64,000 nt of DNA from Aurelia coerulea. Its lineage: Eukaryota > Cnidaria > Scyphozoa > Semaeostomeae > Ulmaridae. The first letter of the stretch is position 1; each line of letters starts with the position of its first letter. Below the pieces are notes generated by a model. It saw only the letters and a list, made by a program, of their open reading frames with translations. It ran no database searches and was not told the DNA's origin. This document shows positions 22,119 through 34,108 of the stretch, piece by piece. The DNA lies in NCBI GenBank assembly GCA_039566865.1, contig CM076955.1, positions 18,521,501 through 18,585,500 on the forward strand. The letters run 5' to 3'. Made by a program: the position numbers and the translations under genes.

Positions 22119-24476
22119 TAGTCATTTTCTTAGTATCCAATGCAGAATGAAGAGCATTGACTGTTATGAATGAACCTCCTAAAATCTGTTTCAACTTTTC
22201 CCGCGAAATTTGCAACAACACAAAATCACTCTTGCAAAGCTCTTCAGTTATTGCTCGGTATTGTTATTCGCGTAGGTTTTGCCAGGTTTTGCAATGAAAT
22301 ATAATATAAGGCTGAATTTAGGCCCCCCGGTACAGACCAAGCCTTTGTTTCGAGGCACATGTCTGTCTTTATTTTCACATTTCTAAAGGTGCTTCGCTTT
22401 AAGATGGTTTCCTCGACGCATTCTTCATAATTCTGTTATTATCTGTAAGTTTCATACCGTCATGAGACTTATGAAACAAATGAAAAAAGCTTTCAATATG
22501 CTTCATGATCGTAAATTTTTGCACCATGCAATGACCTTCTGATTCCAGCAACTGGTTCCTTTCCGCCTCGTTCATCGTTCCTCATTCCGTTCCGTGTTTT
22601 GCATTTCAGACAAGACCTGACGTCTGCTGGAGACAGCCATTCTTTCATGACTCCATGCAAACAATAGCTCGATTGTTCTGTAAACAAAAGATCGGTTATC
22701 ACATACAGTGAAGGCTCCACTATTTGCTCTCAAAATTTTCGCAGGGCGCGCTATGACATCATAAACGCAAGTCGAAAATTAGGATGCTTTCCGCAATAAT
22801 TCTTTCCCCTTTCATAAAGATGCCGAAATAGTGTTCGAAAATAAAAGCACATATAATCTGCCGACATTTCATTCACGAAAGAGACAGAGTTTTTATTTTT
22901 TCGCTGGGCCTTCTACGGTTCTACGTACAATATTTTTTACATAACTTCGAACTATAGCATTAAGAAAAAATTTTTCAACTTTTTCTAGAAGAGAAATGTT
23001 ATCATATTCTTGCTGTTTGCACTGGCGGGGAGGTCATAAGAAAAGGTCACAGGATACACATCTAGTTTAGGTTTGGATATGAAACCAAGGATTTCATCCT
23101 GTCATGAAAGTAAACAGTTTCATTTTTGAATGATGAAAGTTTCTTTTAAAAAAAATTAAGCACTGTTATTTCCAGTACAGGTATGAAATTTTTTTCGAGA
23201 GTTCCGTCTCTTTGTAAAGAGTTACGTACCACGTTGGTGCCAGAGCCAAAATTTACCCAGGGTAGTACCACGTGTATATTCACTTTTTAGAAAAAACTTG
23301 GCTCTAGACTTTGAAATATGGATTCTTCGCGAAAGTTTCTATTGGAAGTTCTTGGTTTCTATAAAATTGAATTCAACATTTATCATAACTCAGCAAGAAC
23401 CGCTAATGAAGTTTTTTTAAGCCTCTGATGAGACTTCGGTTTCTTACGTTACAAAGAGTTCCTTAAAATACGTGCAAAAATCGCACTGCAGTGAAAAAAA
23501 ACCTTTGAAAAAGAAAGTACACATCGTCTCCTCATCATTCTTTCTAGCAAGCAATAGAATTTGTATTTTTGCCGACAATGACCCAGCCAGAATTTTCTCT
23601 CTCTCTCTTTAAATTCGACCGTGTGTAATAAACTGATTTAATACCTCATTGAAACTATTGATTCGCACAAAGTAAACAGAAAATCAGGGAATCTGGTTTT
23701 TCTCGACAAGAATGAACTGTGTCAGGAATTAACTTCGCCTGCTGGATCTAGACAAGTAAACATGTGCGAACATGTGGGTCTGGCCGTGAATGGCGAACAC
23801 GAATCTGGTAAATCACTTCAATTCAATTAGGAGAACTGAGGCTCATGCAGTGAGTCTATAAAAAAAACTAGACTCCGACATCCTCCACCCTCCCGTCCTA
23901 TAATTTTGCATCCTTTATATCAAGGATCTCTTATATTTCTGCGTAAACACTAACTGCGATTTTCAAACCCTTTCCCCTTTGCGTACATAACTGCTCTGCC
24001 CCATATGAGCATGTTTGTGCTGTTTGTACGCCAAATTTTCGTGGCCAAAAAATGAACTGAGATCCCAAAAATATGTGTTCGTAAGAATAAATTTGAAAAA
24101 TTAAAATGTAAAATTAAGATTGCTGTGAATCTTAAATCAATGGAGGAAAACGGTACAATCTTTAAGAGTTTATGATGGTCTGTAAATCTGTAGCTTCTAT
24201 GGTTTATCATTTAGCAATTCGATGTTGTCACAACCGGAAAAATAATTGTAGTCTAGAAGACGCTGTAATTCAGAAAACAAGATATCAAAGATTGCCAACA
24301 AACACTTAAAACCAAAAACCCGAAATCAACCAATCATGTAATGCATTTTATAGATTTGATGCCTATGCTGCACAGAAAATCGAGCAAATAGGCAGTGACT
24401 CAGAAAAACATAACCGCGGATGGTTTCTCTTTATATATGAAAACACCAATGCCACTCCCATATTCTAATCAAATCT
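22119..24476. other. Gene-free stretch upstream of SMURF
   Basis: No gene is certain. On the minus strand a segment near 22618-22681 has an acceptor-like TTGTTTACAG and a donor-like CAG-GTCTTG, and could be an alternative 5' exon of SMURF, but this is weak. No transposon termini seen. Confidence 0.4.
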
Positions 24477-24480
24477 TTAA

Positions 24481-26489
24481 GGTAGAAGAATACACTTAAG
24501 AGGGTTTTTTTTGTAAGCTTGTATCTCTGGTATAGGACTTTGCAAATGGTCAAACTAACAATTTCCAGTTGCCTTGGGATATGATAAAGTAAAATGTGAA
24601 AAAAAATTTTTTGTATCAGGTCCCAATTTCGGGATACGCCCTATTTTGGACCACACCTTTTTCCGCATATCCAAAAAGTTCCTAAATTGTGTCAAAGATA
24701 TTTTCTGAACCAAAACAGGTATGACTGAGAAATTTTGAACAGCAAACAAACTATGATGGATCTGTGATATGAGCCTATCTTGGCATGTTTAGGGCATTCA
24801 GAGGTGTTGCTACTCTCATTTGAAAAACATGACAAAATTTATCATAAATACACATCATACAAAGATCAATAACTTTCAGAGTAAGGTATCCTTGGTTACA
24901 GATTGAGCCTTATATCACAGCTCAAGCATAGCTGAAACCTCTGTCCAAATCTGACAGTGATACCTCTGATAGTTTTCTTGCAATCCTTGCCACAAATTTT
25001 GAAAAGGGAGAAAAACTGCATTTTCGGGAAATTGCGATCAAAGTTTAGCAACCAATTCAGTGTATGATAATGTGCTCATTTTAGGCTAAATTGCATCATA
25101 TTGTTACTAGGGTCCTTCCTTATCTTCAAAGTAGTATATATGTCTTTTATTCCTGTCCCTGGTTGATCTTGAAATTTCTTTTGTCTTCTCAAATCATTTT
25201 GTCTTTCTCAATTATGTGCGCACCATCTTTTCTTGCAACCCTTTCTGTATGCTGACATCTGATATTTGTCAGGATGCAATCAGAACTCATTCAAAATTGT
25301 TTTGAACCAACTGTTGATGTGCTGGAGTGATGCTAGACTGTTCACCAAAGGAACATTTGAGCTTTTTGGCTAAATTTGGGTAAATGTTTCCAAATAGTTC
25401 CATTGTCAGCTTCATTTTTGTTTTGCAACCAACAACAGGGAAAAGCGCACAGGCAGGCATTGCTCAGGCCTGTAAAGAACACTCTCAACCTTGTCAGGAG
25501 CTACTATAGAAGGATCCTTGTAATGACGCATCAGTGGTATCCCATTACTGTTGTCCTTCTATCTAGAGACCATGCAACAAGAATCTGTCCCAGCGGTGCA
25601 AAGGTTGTGCACATGGCATGGTAACAGTTTGAAGTAAACAATGATCTTGATTATTCACAAGAATCCTATGGGCAGTAAATAAATAATGATATTGCAACCC
25701 TTTATTCATTTTCCATCTTCAGTCATTCAATGTTTCTTTGTTTCAGCATGCATCATGATGATGGAAAATACCACACACAACCCACATCTCCTCACATCCT
25801 TCTCTAATCATATCATTACAATTTAGCCTGTCAAAACTATGGTAATGAGTTTTAGTCGTCTCCTGGTACATAATTGCTTTTTGTGAAGGGTCACACTTGT
25901 CCTCAGCTTTTAGTTTTCAACCACTTTATAGATTTAGGCCATTATTAGTATGGCCTAACTAAAACGCTCAATCAAGTCTCGCTAATGGCATCAGGCTCTG
26001 TGTTTGCATTGAACATAATCGTTGCCTAAGCATCTACTAGTCTTTCTTCCTGTTCCTCTAGCTGATTCCCAATAAATCTCCTCCATTTGCTTCCAATAAA
26101 TCGTTGATTTTCAATTTCCAATTCGAATAAACTCTGAGAAACTCTGTCGAAGCAAAATTCGGCCACAAGAAGCAGCCTCTTTCTGCCCCAGCCTCTCCTT
26201 TGCTGGAAAAGGAATGGACAGGGGACAAGAAGAGCCAAGGAATTGCAGGGAAGCCGGATTTTGGGGCAAGATCAGATGTTTTGCCCTGTTTTGCCCTGTT
26301 TTGAGTTTCGTTACCATGGCAACGCAGACTCTTGTTTAGAGTGGGGTGTACACAACGTGGTTTTCCTTGGAATTGGTACTGAATATGACCCAAAACAACA
26401 TTGTACCACATTATACACAGTTTAAGGATGCTATAAACAAGAAATCTCAAAAAATGATTTTTTTCAAAATTCAAGTGTATTCTTCTACC
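24481..26489. mobile_element. piggyBac-like element, TTAA target, 2 kb
   Basis: A perfect 17-bp terminal inverted repeat, GGTAGAAGAATACACTT (24481-24497) and its complement (26473-26489), is flanked by TTAA on both sides (24477-24480, 26490-26493). TTAA duplication is the mark of piggyBac and a few other superfamilies; the terminus is not a classic CCC start. Internal open frames (25376-25624 plus; 26058-26474 minus) show no transposase motif, so the copy is non-autonomous or decayed. Confidence 0.7.
26310..26323. promoter_or_regulatory. Consensus RFX X-box palindrome
   Basis: GTTACCATGGCAAC is a near-perfect dyad that fits the RFX-family X-box. It lies inside the TTAA-flanked element near its right end, with no identified gene nearby, so its activity is unknown. 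Confidence 0.4.
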
Positions 26490-26493
26490 TTAA

Positions 26494-27019
26494 GATGGTC
26501 TCGACAAAAGTGCAAATTTTTCGCGATCACGAGGAATGTGGAGCTGTATTTTCTGGACTTCAAGATGACGAAAAAGCTTGACTCATTGACGCCAAGCTTG
26601 CTTCTGTCTGCAGCATGTGAGTAGCCCGTGGGAAGCCTGCGGGGAGCATCGTTGCATCATGCAAGATAATACTCCCCTGCAGGCTAAGCATGCGAAAGTT
26701 CATGTTTGCACAAGAGCATGGGCGCCACTTCTTTAGATAGCACAGATGCACGCATTTTTCTTACAAGAAACAAAGAATTTGAACCAGCAATAAAAGTTTC
26801 TAAAAATTACCAGATTCTTAGTTCTCAGTGTTTCTTACGAGTCTCTTAAAGGTTCTTTGACAATCTTTATGTTGACTTCCTGTGCCATCCTGAACATTTC
26901 GAAACAAAGTTTCTTGAAGCCTTTCCAATCGTTAGACATTACTCAAGGATCTTGGACTGAGATGATCCAGGAAAGAAAGTTTGCTACGATTTGTTCTTTG
27001 CAGCAAAAAATTTCAGGCA
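26494..27019. other. Gene-free stretch
   Basis: No gene recognised. A small inverted repeat is possible around 26632-26690 (AGCCTGCGGGG and CCCCTGCAGGCT). TTTCTTACAAGAAAC near 26758 is a short palindrome. Confidence 0.35.
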
Positions 27020-27027
27020 CTAATATT

Positions 27028-27356
27028 CCCGGGGGGGGGTTACTTGACCAGGTTTTGGTCGGGGACGTGCCATCGAAGCTTAAAAAACACACCCGTTCCT
27101 TATACCAATTTTGCAAAAAAGTATACCCGACTTTATACCAATTTTGCGAAAAAGCATACCCGACCTTATACCAATTTTCCGAAAAAGTATACCAAAATCG
27201 TTCCTTAAACCAAAATCGCGAAAATTGATACCGTTCCTTATACCAAAATCGTGAAAATCGATACCGTTCCTTATACCAAAATCGCGAAAATCGATACCCT
27301 TCCCGATGGCACGGCCCCGTACCCAAAATATGTGAAGTACCCCCCCCCCCCCCGGG
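27028..27356. mobile_element. CCCGGGGG-ended element (copy A), 8-bp TSD
   Basis: Termini CCCGGGGGGGGG...TACTT and its complement are flanked by the perfect 8-bp repeat CTAATATT (27020-27027 and 27357-27364). The interior is a degenerate tandem of ATACCAATTTTGC and TACCAAAATCGCGAAAATC blocks, each about 30 bp, with GTGCCATCG and its complement near the two ends. Copy 61758-62016 is the same family in the opposite orientation. No coding capacity; the open frames are repeats. Confidence 0.88.
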
Positions 27357-27364
27357 CTAATATT

Positions 27365-27890
27365 TCGGAGCAACCAGTGCAACAGCTGTAGGGCTGTAGT
27401 GTGGATTTAGACTTATTACCGGGAGTCTCTTGTTTTCCTGTGCTCTTTGACTTGCAGGTTTACCGCAGAGATACAAGGGACTCATCGTCAAAAGTCTAGT
27501 GTGGATCCATATTCTCACGCCAAATTTGATCTTCAGACCGTCTGAAATTGCAGCGTGCCCGCAAAGAACCCTGGGTAACCCTGGCACCTTAAAGATTTCA
27601 CGTATGAAATGTCTGAAAATTTTCGCGTCTGAAATTTTTGGCATTTGATGTAGAATTAAGTAAGGTACCTGAAATTCCTTTATCAATATTATCATTATTA
27701 TTACTATTTCAAATGTTCAAAGGGGCAGCTCTTCAGCAATGCTGATTTTCAACGGGCCCTACATTCAAGCCATTATATCAAACGGTAGATAATTTAAAGA
27801 GACATTGTCACCCAAGGTCCTTTGCAGGCACACTGCAATTTCAGGCTGTCTGAAAATCAAATTTGATCCACATTCTCAGTGGGTGCAATG
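27365..27890. other. Gene-free stretch
   Basis: Only weak similarity among short CTGAAATT-type motifs at 27520-27660. No exon recognised. Confidence 0.4.
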
Positions 27891-27894
27891 TTAA

Positions 27895-28200
27895 AGGGGC
27901 TCCGTCGTCAAACAGTAAACAAATCCGAAAACTCGCACGTGTCGCCGATTATCCATTGTTCATCCATTGTTCTCTGCAGTTTGTTTGGTGGCTTCACCCA
28001 AGCCACAAAAAAGTGACCGTTAAAAATCCACTTATATCCGAGCAATCGTAGAAGATATGAATGTTTGGTTTGTTCCAAAGTGAAGTACGATGATTAATGT
28101 AACTTTCATTTTGAAAAAAATACAAAAATCCTGTGTAATATCACCTTTCAAAAAACTGCAACAATTATCGTTTTGTTTACATTTTGACGATGGAGCCCCT
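27895..28200. mobile_element. TTAA-flanked MITE, 306 bp
   Basis: Inverted ends AGGGGCTCCGTCGTCAAA (left) and the complement of AGGGGCTCCATCGTCAAA (right), about 28 bp with few mismatches, are flanked by TTAA on both sides (27891-27894 and 28201-28204). Target choice fits piggyBac-type non-autonomous elements. An open frame at 28090-28440 crosses its right end and is not credible. Confidence 0.8.
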
Positions 28201-28204
28201 TTAA

Positions 28205-29270
28205 TGAAAAATGGCACCACGCTCGTCCATGTTTTCACTGAGAAAGGGGTATATTCAAAGCAGAATGCAAGGATAAAGAATCTCAGAAAAAGAGGTATTT
28301 TTCTTCAGAAAATATCCCAACCCAAAAATGCTAGTGGACTCGGGACCCAGAATAACAGTCAATTTCAGCTGGTCCAAATTCGATACCCTAAGTTTTATGA
28401 GATTCTACTGATTTCCAATAAAGAGATATCAGTAAAATGAATCGTAATAAAGTGCAAAAATCCCAAACCTTTCTCTCAGAACCAATTTTTGTACTGTACA
28501 TATTTCCTTAGGGCTCAGTGATACTCCTTTGAAGGGGGGTTACCTTCAAAATTTTCCATGATAAGAGGTATTTTTACCAGCTAAAAAGTCAGAGAAAAGG
28601 GTATCCTATGAAATGGTATGGATGAGCGTGGTGCACATTTACTAATGAATGGCACCCACCGGGCAAAGGACATTAGTTGTCATGGCTTTTCATGCAATCT
28701 TTCTGAAAGATTTGACGCATGTGCTTTGCACGGGCGGCATGAGTCGACGTTCGGCAAATCAAGTCGTTCCTTTTGAAGTAACAACACAAAATTACTCACA
28801 AGTCACAAATACATTATTAGCGAGAAATATACCGGTATAAGAGATATAATACATAGAAACGAATCAAATCGTTAAATTAGTGTCCAAGGAGATATTTATT
28901 AATCATTAGTTCAGTTATGGAGCAATACATTCGCGTTTGGTATTCTCTTACGCAGAAGAAACTTCGAGGAGGTGTAGGTGTTGATCATTAATGTTACATC
29001 ACGACTCCAATACAATAATGCTTGCATCGTTACCACGGCAAATTTTGGTACACGCACCTTGATTGCATTGGAAAAATTTGACGTCATTCTCTCGTAAAGC
29101 TTGCCGAATTTATCGAATGCGTCAAATTACCACCTAAATGTGAGTTTTGATGATTTAAGTTGCTAATGTAGGTATGTTACATCATAATCAAGCTATCCTT
29201 GGTTGATTAGTACGTCACCTTTTCGTCTTTGTAAGATGGGCTAGGCCGTATAAGAAGGGCGTGCAGAACT
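28205..29270. other. Gene-free stretch
   Basis: Nothing recognised. GTTACCACGGCAAA at about 29030 is a degenerate X-box-like dyad. Confidence 0.4.
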
Positions 29271-29277
29271 TATGAAA

Positions 29278-29690
29278 GGGGCAAAACTCTCGCACACTTT
29301 CGTAAAAATCTCCAAGAATCCAAAAAATTTTGGAAAATCTTGAAAATCCCCATAAATTTTCCTAAAATCTGAAAAATCCCATTGAAAATCCCAAAAATCT
29401 GCGAAAATGTAAAAAGATCTCAGAAATCCCATCAACAAATGATAAACGGATCACGACGAATCAATCTGAAAAATCTGTCAACAATTATTTGAGACAATCA
29501 AAAATTATTCAAATCTGCAGAAAGTAGATTTTTCAAAATCTTGAAAAATATTGCAAAATCTCGAACATTCTTGAAAATCTAAAAAATTTAAAGATCTCAA
29601 AAAGTCTTAAAAATCTTACAAAATCTAAAAGATCAGAGAAATCTTGAAATCCCATAATTTCGTACACTATTTTATCGGGTGATTTGCCCC
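29278..29690. mobile_element. Element with AAAATCT repeats, related to 1985-3161
   Basis: Ends GGGGCAAAACTCTC and the complement of GGGGCAAATCACCC form a partial inverted repeat. Between them are degenerate repeats of TTGAAAATC and AAAATCT, the complement of the AGATTTT repeats at 1985-3161, and a GTACAC-type subterminal motif. No target duplication was found. Confidence 0.5.
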
Positions 29691-29899
29691 TCAGAGTGCC
29701 AAAGAAGGGGCTTTTTGAAGGATATGCATCTTTGAAGAGCACAGCCCTTGCAGCATGTAACTTGGAGGAATTGTTTGTCCCCCACCCTAGCAAATAAAAC
29801 ATACATTCCTTGCATTTCTCGACCTTCCATCAACTGTGAAGTGCAAATATTCGAATGTGCTCCATAGTGACCAAACGCCATTCAATCAAACCTTTCGAA

Positions 29900-30195
29900 A
29901 GAAATGTATGAAAATATCGCTCGACCTGGATTCAGATTGCTTGACCCTGGACCTCCGAAGGACCTCTGGGTTGTTGATTTTGCTCTTCAAACCTTAAAGC
30001 GCCAATCACAATGGCGAATTGTGTGCTCTCGGGCTGTCCCTCTCTTACGACTATCATTGCAACAATTTAAATTCAATTGTAAATGCCATACATAGTGGGA
30101 ACTCGCTGACTTTCAGTCCTTTCCCACTATGGATGGCACGTAGTTAATTAGCCTTGTTGTTTTTGTAAATAGTTTGTTTTTTTTTAAATGAATAA
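29900..30195 (+). mobile_element. LINE/SINE 3' end with hairpin (copy 1)
   Basis: A hairpin with 17-base arms, TGCCATACATAGTGGGA (30084-30100) and TCCCACTATGGATGGCA (30122-30138), encloses a 21-base loop. It is followed by a T-rich stretch and AATAAAG near 30191. The same layout occurs at 39744-39870 with different arm sequence but preserved pairing and a conserved loop (ACTCG.TGAC.TC..GTCC). An open frame ending at 30095 runs into the hairpin; it ends NCKCHT, reminiscent of the Cys-rich tail of LINE proteins, but is not otherwise recognised. Confidence 0.6.
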
Positions 30196-30490
30196 AGAAA
30201 AAAGTCTGGAATCATTTGTAGAATAGGTAAATTGTCTGCGGGCAATCCTATCTGTTGGAGCAAGCATTGAGCTCATATTTTCTGCACCACCTATGTGATA
30301 AAACCACCTTTTTCTTATTTTCCTTTGAGTTGGTAATATACAATACTTGATAGCTATATTGAAAGCTAATTAAAACCAACTATATATAATAACAAATTAA
30401 GAATTGGGACAGCAATATGCAAACTGACGTCGTGTGCAAGAACGTCATGTCATGAGTAAGCTATGCTATGCGTTTAGAACGCGATATATA

Positions 30491-31088
30491 CCGGGTGCGC
30501 CAAAATAAACTATGCACGTTTGGCAGGCCACGATCAATCGTACACAAGACCAATTTTGAAGATTTATGACTTAATCTTTAGCAGAAAATATGAATTAGCT
30601 TCTATGACTATTTGCAATTTTTTCCGTTATCAGTTTTTAGAGCTAGAAGCGAGTTTCTTAAAATTTTCGTTTTCGAAAACACTGAAAACGATTAAAAAAC
30701 GTCGATCAAATTTTAAAAGATTCAACATGAATGAACAAAGATAAAACGTTTTCAGGGTGATTTGGGGGTTTAGTACGAACTCTTGTACAGCAGATTACAA
30801 TTAGTCGATTTCTAAATCCCAAATCATTACGAACAAGTTCTCTCTTTGTCCATTAATTTCAATTCTTTAGAAAACTTGATCGATTTTTTTATCGTTTTCA
30901 GTGTTTTTGAAAATTAAGAATTTAAGAAACTCGCTTCTGGCTTTAAAAATTAAATAATTTGCAAAATATCCCAGTATCTAATTCAGGCTTTCTGCTAAAG
31001 ATTAAGAAGTCATAAATTTTCAAAATCGGTCCAGTGTACGAGTTATTGTGGCCTGCCAAACGCGCATAGTTTATTATGGCGCACCCGG
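30491..31088. mobile_element. Foldback MITE, CCGGGTGCGCC ends, TA target
   Basis: Left end CCGGGTGCGCCAAAATAAAC and right end the complement of CCGGGTGCGCCATAATAAAC, flanked by TA (30489-30490, 31089-31090). The arms pair over most of the 598-bp length (TTTGGCAGGCCACGAT, then TCTTTAGCAGAAA). Typical of Tc1/mariner-class non-autonomous copies. A one-armed relative lies at 40912. Confidence 0.88.
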
Positions 31089-31099
31089 TATATATCAAC

Positions 31100-32607
31100 A
31101 GGATGACGCAAAAGGATTTGGGATTAGTACAACATCGTATCCAAATGGATGTTTAGAATTCCCTATTCCCTAGGTCATTTAAGATTAAATATATTCTATT
31201 TTAATTTAACCATACTTGGAATTGAACATTTCTTTAATGAAATACAATATCCAGGAGAAATTTCAAACCTTTTCCTCTTGTCATGTTTTACGCAGACCCA
31301 TAGCACTGTGATCTGGGGCATCGAATTTATACCAGATTTCGAAGTTGTAAATTCTTGTTTGATTTTGGGCTTGAGACATGCACCATAACCTAGGGGTTAA
31401 TTTTCTGCAAATATTTTCAAGATCAGTCAACAGAAAATGGAGATGTTGATTTTTAAAGTTGGACCTAAATCAGATATTTGTTACATGACCGGTAGAGGCT
31501 TCGTATTGTTCTGATCGCAGTTTACAACTCCTTGTTTCTAGGCATGAGCGTAGAAGGGGAAGATAAAATTTGGGGGGGCAGCCCTACAAAAAATTCATTG
31601 TTCATAAAATTTTCCCGAGTTCAGGCGGATTTTGGCCGATTATTGCCGATTTTTGCAAATTTTTCCAACGTTGGCGGGGGGGGGGGCAGCCCCTCGTCTC
31701 CTACACTTTTGTCTCTAGGCTCAGACGTCATGACCGTTTTTAGACAATTGCACAATGATACTTTTTTTAATTTCTGTCTTCAAAAATCAAATCAGTTGTA
31801 AAGTTCAAACCTAAATACGAAAAATATGTCTTTTGCTATGCTCTTGAAAACAATTTCAAAGATTAGAACCACCTTTGTAGCAAGTTTCCACCATGGGGCT
31901 TGTGCCAAATCGTACCCAAAAAGTCTGTATGAGCACTTCTATTTCAAAAGTTTTGAATTTTATTTCTAGAATTTTTATATGTTTAAAGGTGATAGACTTT
32001 ACTTACATATTAAAACCATATGACAACGAACATTTGAGACATTTTGCAAGGTATTATTTGTTAAAAATCAAGTAAAATTCAAAAATTATAAATTCTTTAA
32101 GGGACAAATGCCAACAAAATACTATCTCTTTTTACTTTAAACATTTTTTACTCACTGCTTTGGCAGGCTTAAATGAGAACGAAATGGCAAACCTTCGACC
32201 CTGCATCATCTTGAAACAAAGGGGAAGCTTTCCATCCTACTATATCTAATTTTTCATCACAAATGAGAAAAAATGTAAAAATCATGTACAAAATTGTGAA
32301 ATGAAAATTGCCCTGAAAACTTTTTGGGCGCGAATTGGCACAAGCCCTTTGGTAGGAACTTGCTACAAAGGCATTGAAAGAATTTCAAAATTTGTCTGAA
32401 ATATCCACTATTGAATAATATACTCACCAATTTCATTGCCTTGATATCCAGGGAGCAGTGGCCTTTCAAACGGTGACTTTTTTACTTTCATTCACCCAGT
32501 GGTCCCATTCTACGCGTTAAGTCGTAGAAGCATTTTCTAACTCGAACTCGGCCAACCTGTCCTCTGACACAGCGATAGCAGCTGGGAAGAATGTTTGACA
32601 AACAGCG
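31100..32607. other. Gene-free stretch
   Basis: Unrecognised open frames only. A G-run at about 31674-31686 is followed by CAGCCCCTCG, resembling other G-rich transposon ends in this window, but I could not pair it with a partner. Confidence 0.4.
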
Positions 32608-32616
32608 ATCGCTCGC

Positions 32617-33230
32617 AGCATAGGTTCCAAATCTTTAAAAAGGCTGGTGTAAAATTCAGTGACCTATTTCTTTGAACTGAATGACTTCAAAGAAACTTTA
32701 GCTATTTCTCTATAATTCTACCATTGGACTTTTCTGAAATCTTCAATATTTTCAGAATTAGAATGTTTTTCTTCAAGAAAAATTTTCAAAAAAACTTAAA
32801 ACCATCGTAATATCTAAACTGTTTGACGCAACATGAAATAATTTGGAAGAAAACCATAGTTTATGAATGCCTACAATATGGTATAAAGCAAAAGTCTGTT
32901 ACTCATCTGGTTTATGATTTAGAAATTTGATGACGTCATAACCTCAAATGAGTTTAACTGTAAGAGACGCTGTAATTTCGAAAAATATTCAAAACTTCTA
33001 AAAAGTCCAACGGTAGAATTATAGATAAGGATCTAATGGGTGAATGTGGTTCAAGATATACACAGAGTGCTCAAGTTGTCACAAGAACAACGAGCGTAAT
33101 ACATGTAGTCAAGAAACCCTTAGTTAGATAAGGATCTAAAGTTTCTTTCAAGCCATTCAATCAGAAGAAATAGGACACTAAATTTTACACCCACCTTTTT
33201 ACGCCGAGTTAAAGATTTGGAACCTATGCT
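32617..33230. mobile_element. AGCATAGG foldback element E1, 9-bp TSD
   Basis: Starts AGCATAGGTTCCAAATCTTT and ends in the complement. The 9-bp direct repeat ATCGCTCGC flanks it (32608-32616 and 33231-33239). The arms pair almost throughout. A 9-bp duplication with long inverted repeats is the Mutator-like (MULE) pattern. It is about 90 bp longer than its sisters because of an insertion at 33037-33124. Confidence 0.88.
33037..33124. mobile_element. 88-bp insertion with 15-bp direct repeats
   Basis: TAGATAAGGATCTAA occurs at 33022-33036 and again at 33125-33139, flanking 88 bases that the sister copies of the host element lack. The long duplication suggests LINE-type retroposition or a repair event; there is no poly(A). 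The insert holds GGTTCAAG, a partial B-box. Confidence 0.6.
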
Positions 33231-33443
33231 ATCGCTCGCTCGTTTGGTCAGGGCTTCAAACCAATGTCTGAAAGGTAAGTAGATTAGCAGTATAATTAAT
33301 ATGTCAAAGTTGGAATAATAATAAACACAGTAGCAAATAGTGGCCAGAAAATGTAAGAAACTGATTGAGGAAATGATTAAGTTGTAAAGATGTGAGTTTG
33401 ACATGGTTGACCGACAAAGTTAAACCATTGTCAGAAAATGGTA

Positions 33444-33954
33444 AGCATAGGGCTCAAATCTTTAACAAGGTCGGTGTAAAATTATATTACGGTTTCCCTC
33501 GAACTAAATGGCTTGGAAGGAACTGGGCATTTTTTACTGTAAATCTACCCTGGCAATTTGTTGATACCTTGATTAATTTCAAAATGGCGGCATTTATTAG
33601 ATTTGAGGCTATGACGTCATCAAATTTCTAAATCCTAAACCAGAAAATACTGATTTCTGCTTTTCACCATATTGTAGGCCTCCATAAACCATGGTTTTCT
33701 TGGAAGTTATATGATTTTTCCTCATTTGGTTTAGGATTTACGATGATTTAAATGTTTTCAAAATTTTCCATCAATTTTATCAAAAATCATTAAATTGCCG
33801 TCATTTTGAAAACAAATGAAGATATGAACAAATTTCCACGGCAGATTTACAGCAAAATACTATAACTTCCTTTAAAGCCATGCAATTAAAAGAAAAACAG
33901 AATAGAATTTTACACCCACCTTTTTTAAGATTTTAAATATTTGAGCCCTATGCT
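33444..33954. mobile_element. AGCATAGG foldback element G1, 9-bp TSD
   Basis: Second subfamily, starting AGCATAGGGCTCAAATCTTT and ending ..GAGCCCTATGCT. Flanked by AAAATGGTA at 33435-33443 and 33955-33963 (perfect). Contains AAAATGGCGGCATTTATT and its complement in the two arms. Non-coding. Confidence 0.9.
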
Positions 33955-34108
33955 AAAATGGTAAGTAATTTAAAGCATAACTACTGTGTCAAGGTTTGCG
34001 CCGAAAGGAAATCAATTGCAGCAGCAAATAGTTGCTAGAAAATGCGAGAAATTAATATAGGAAATTCGATTTATGACTACATCAAACCATTGCCTGAAAA
34101 GGTAAATA

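Noticed and set aside
26943..27382. Four overlapping open frames of 75-127 codons on both strands
   Set aside because: All lie in the repeat blocks of the CCCGGGGG-ended element and are low-complexity.
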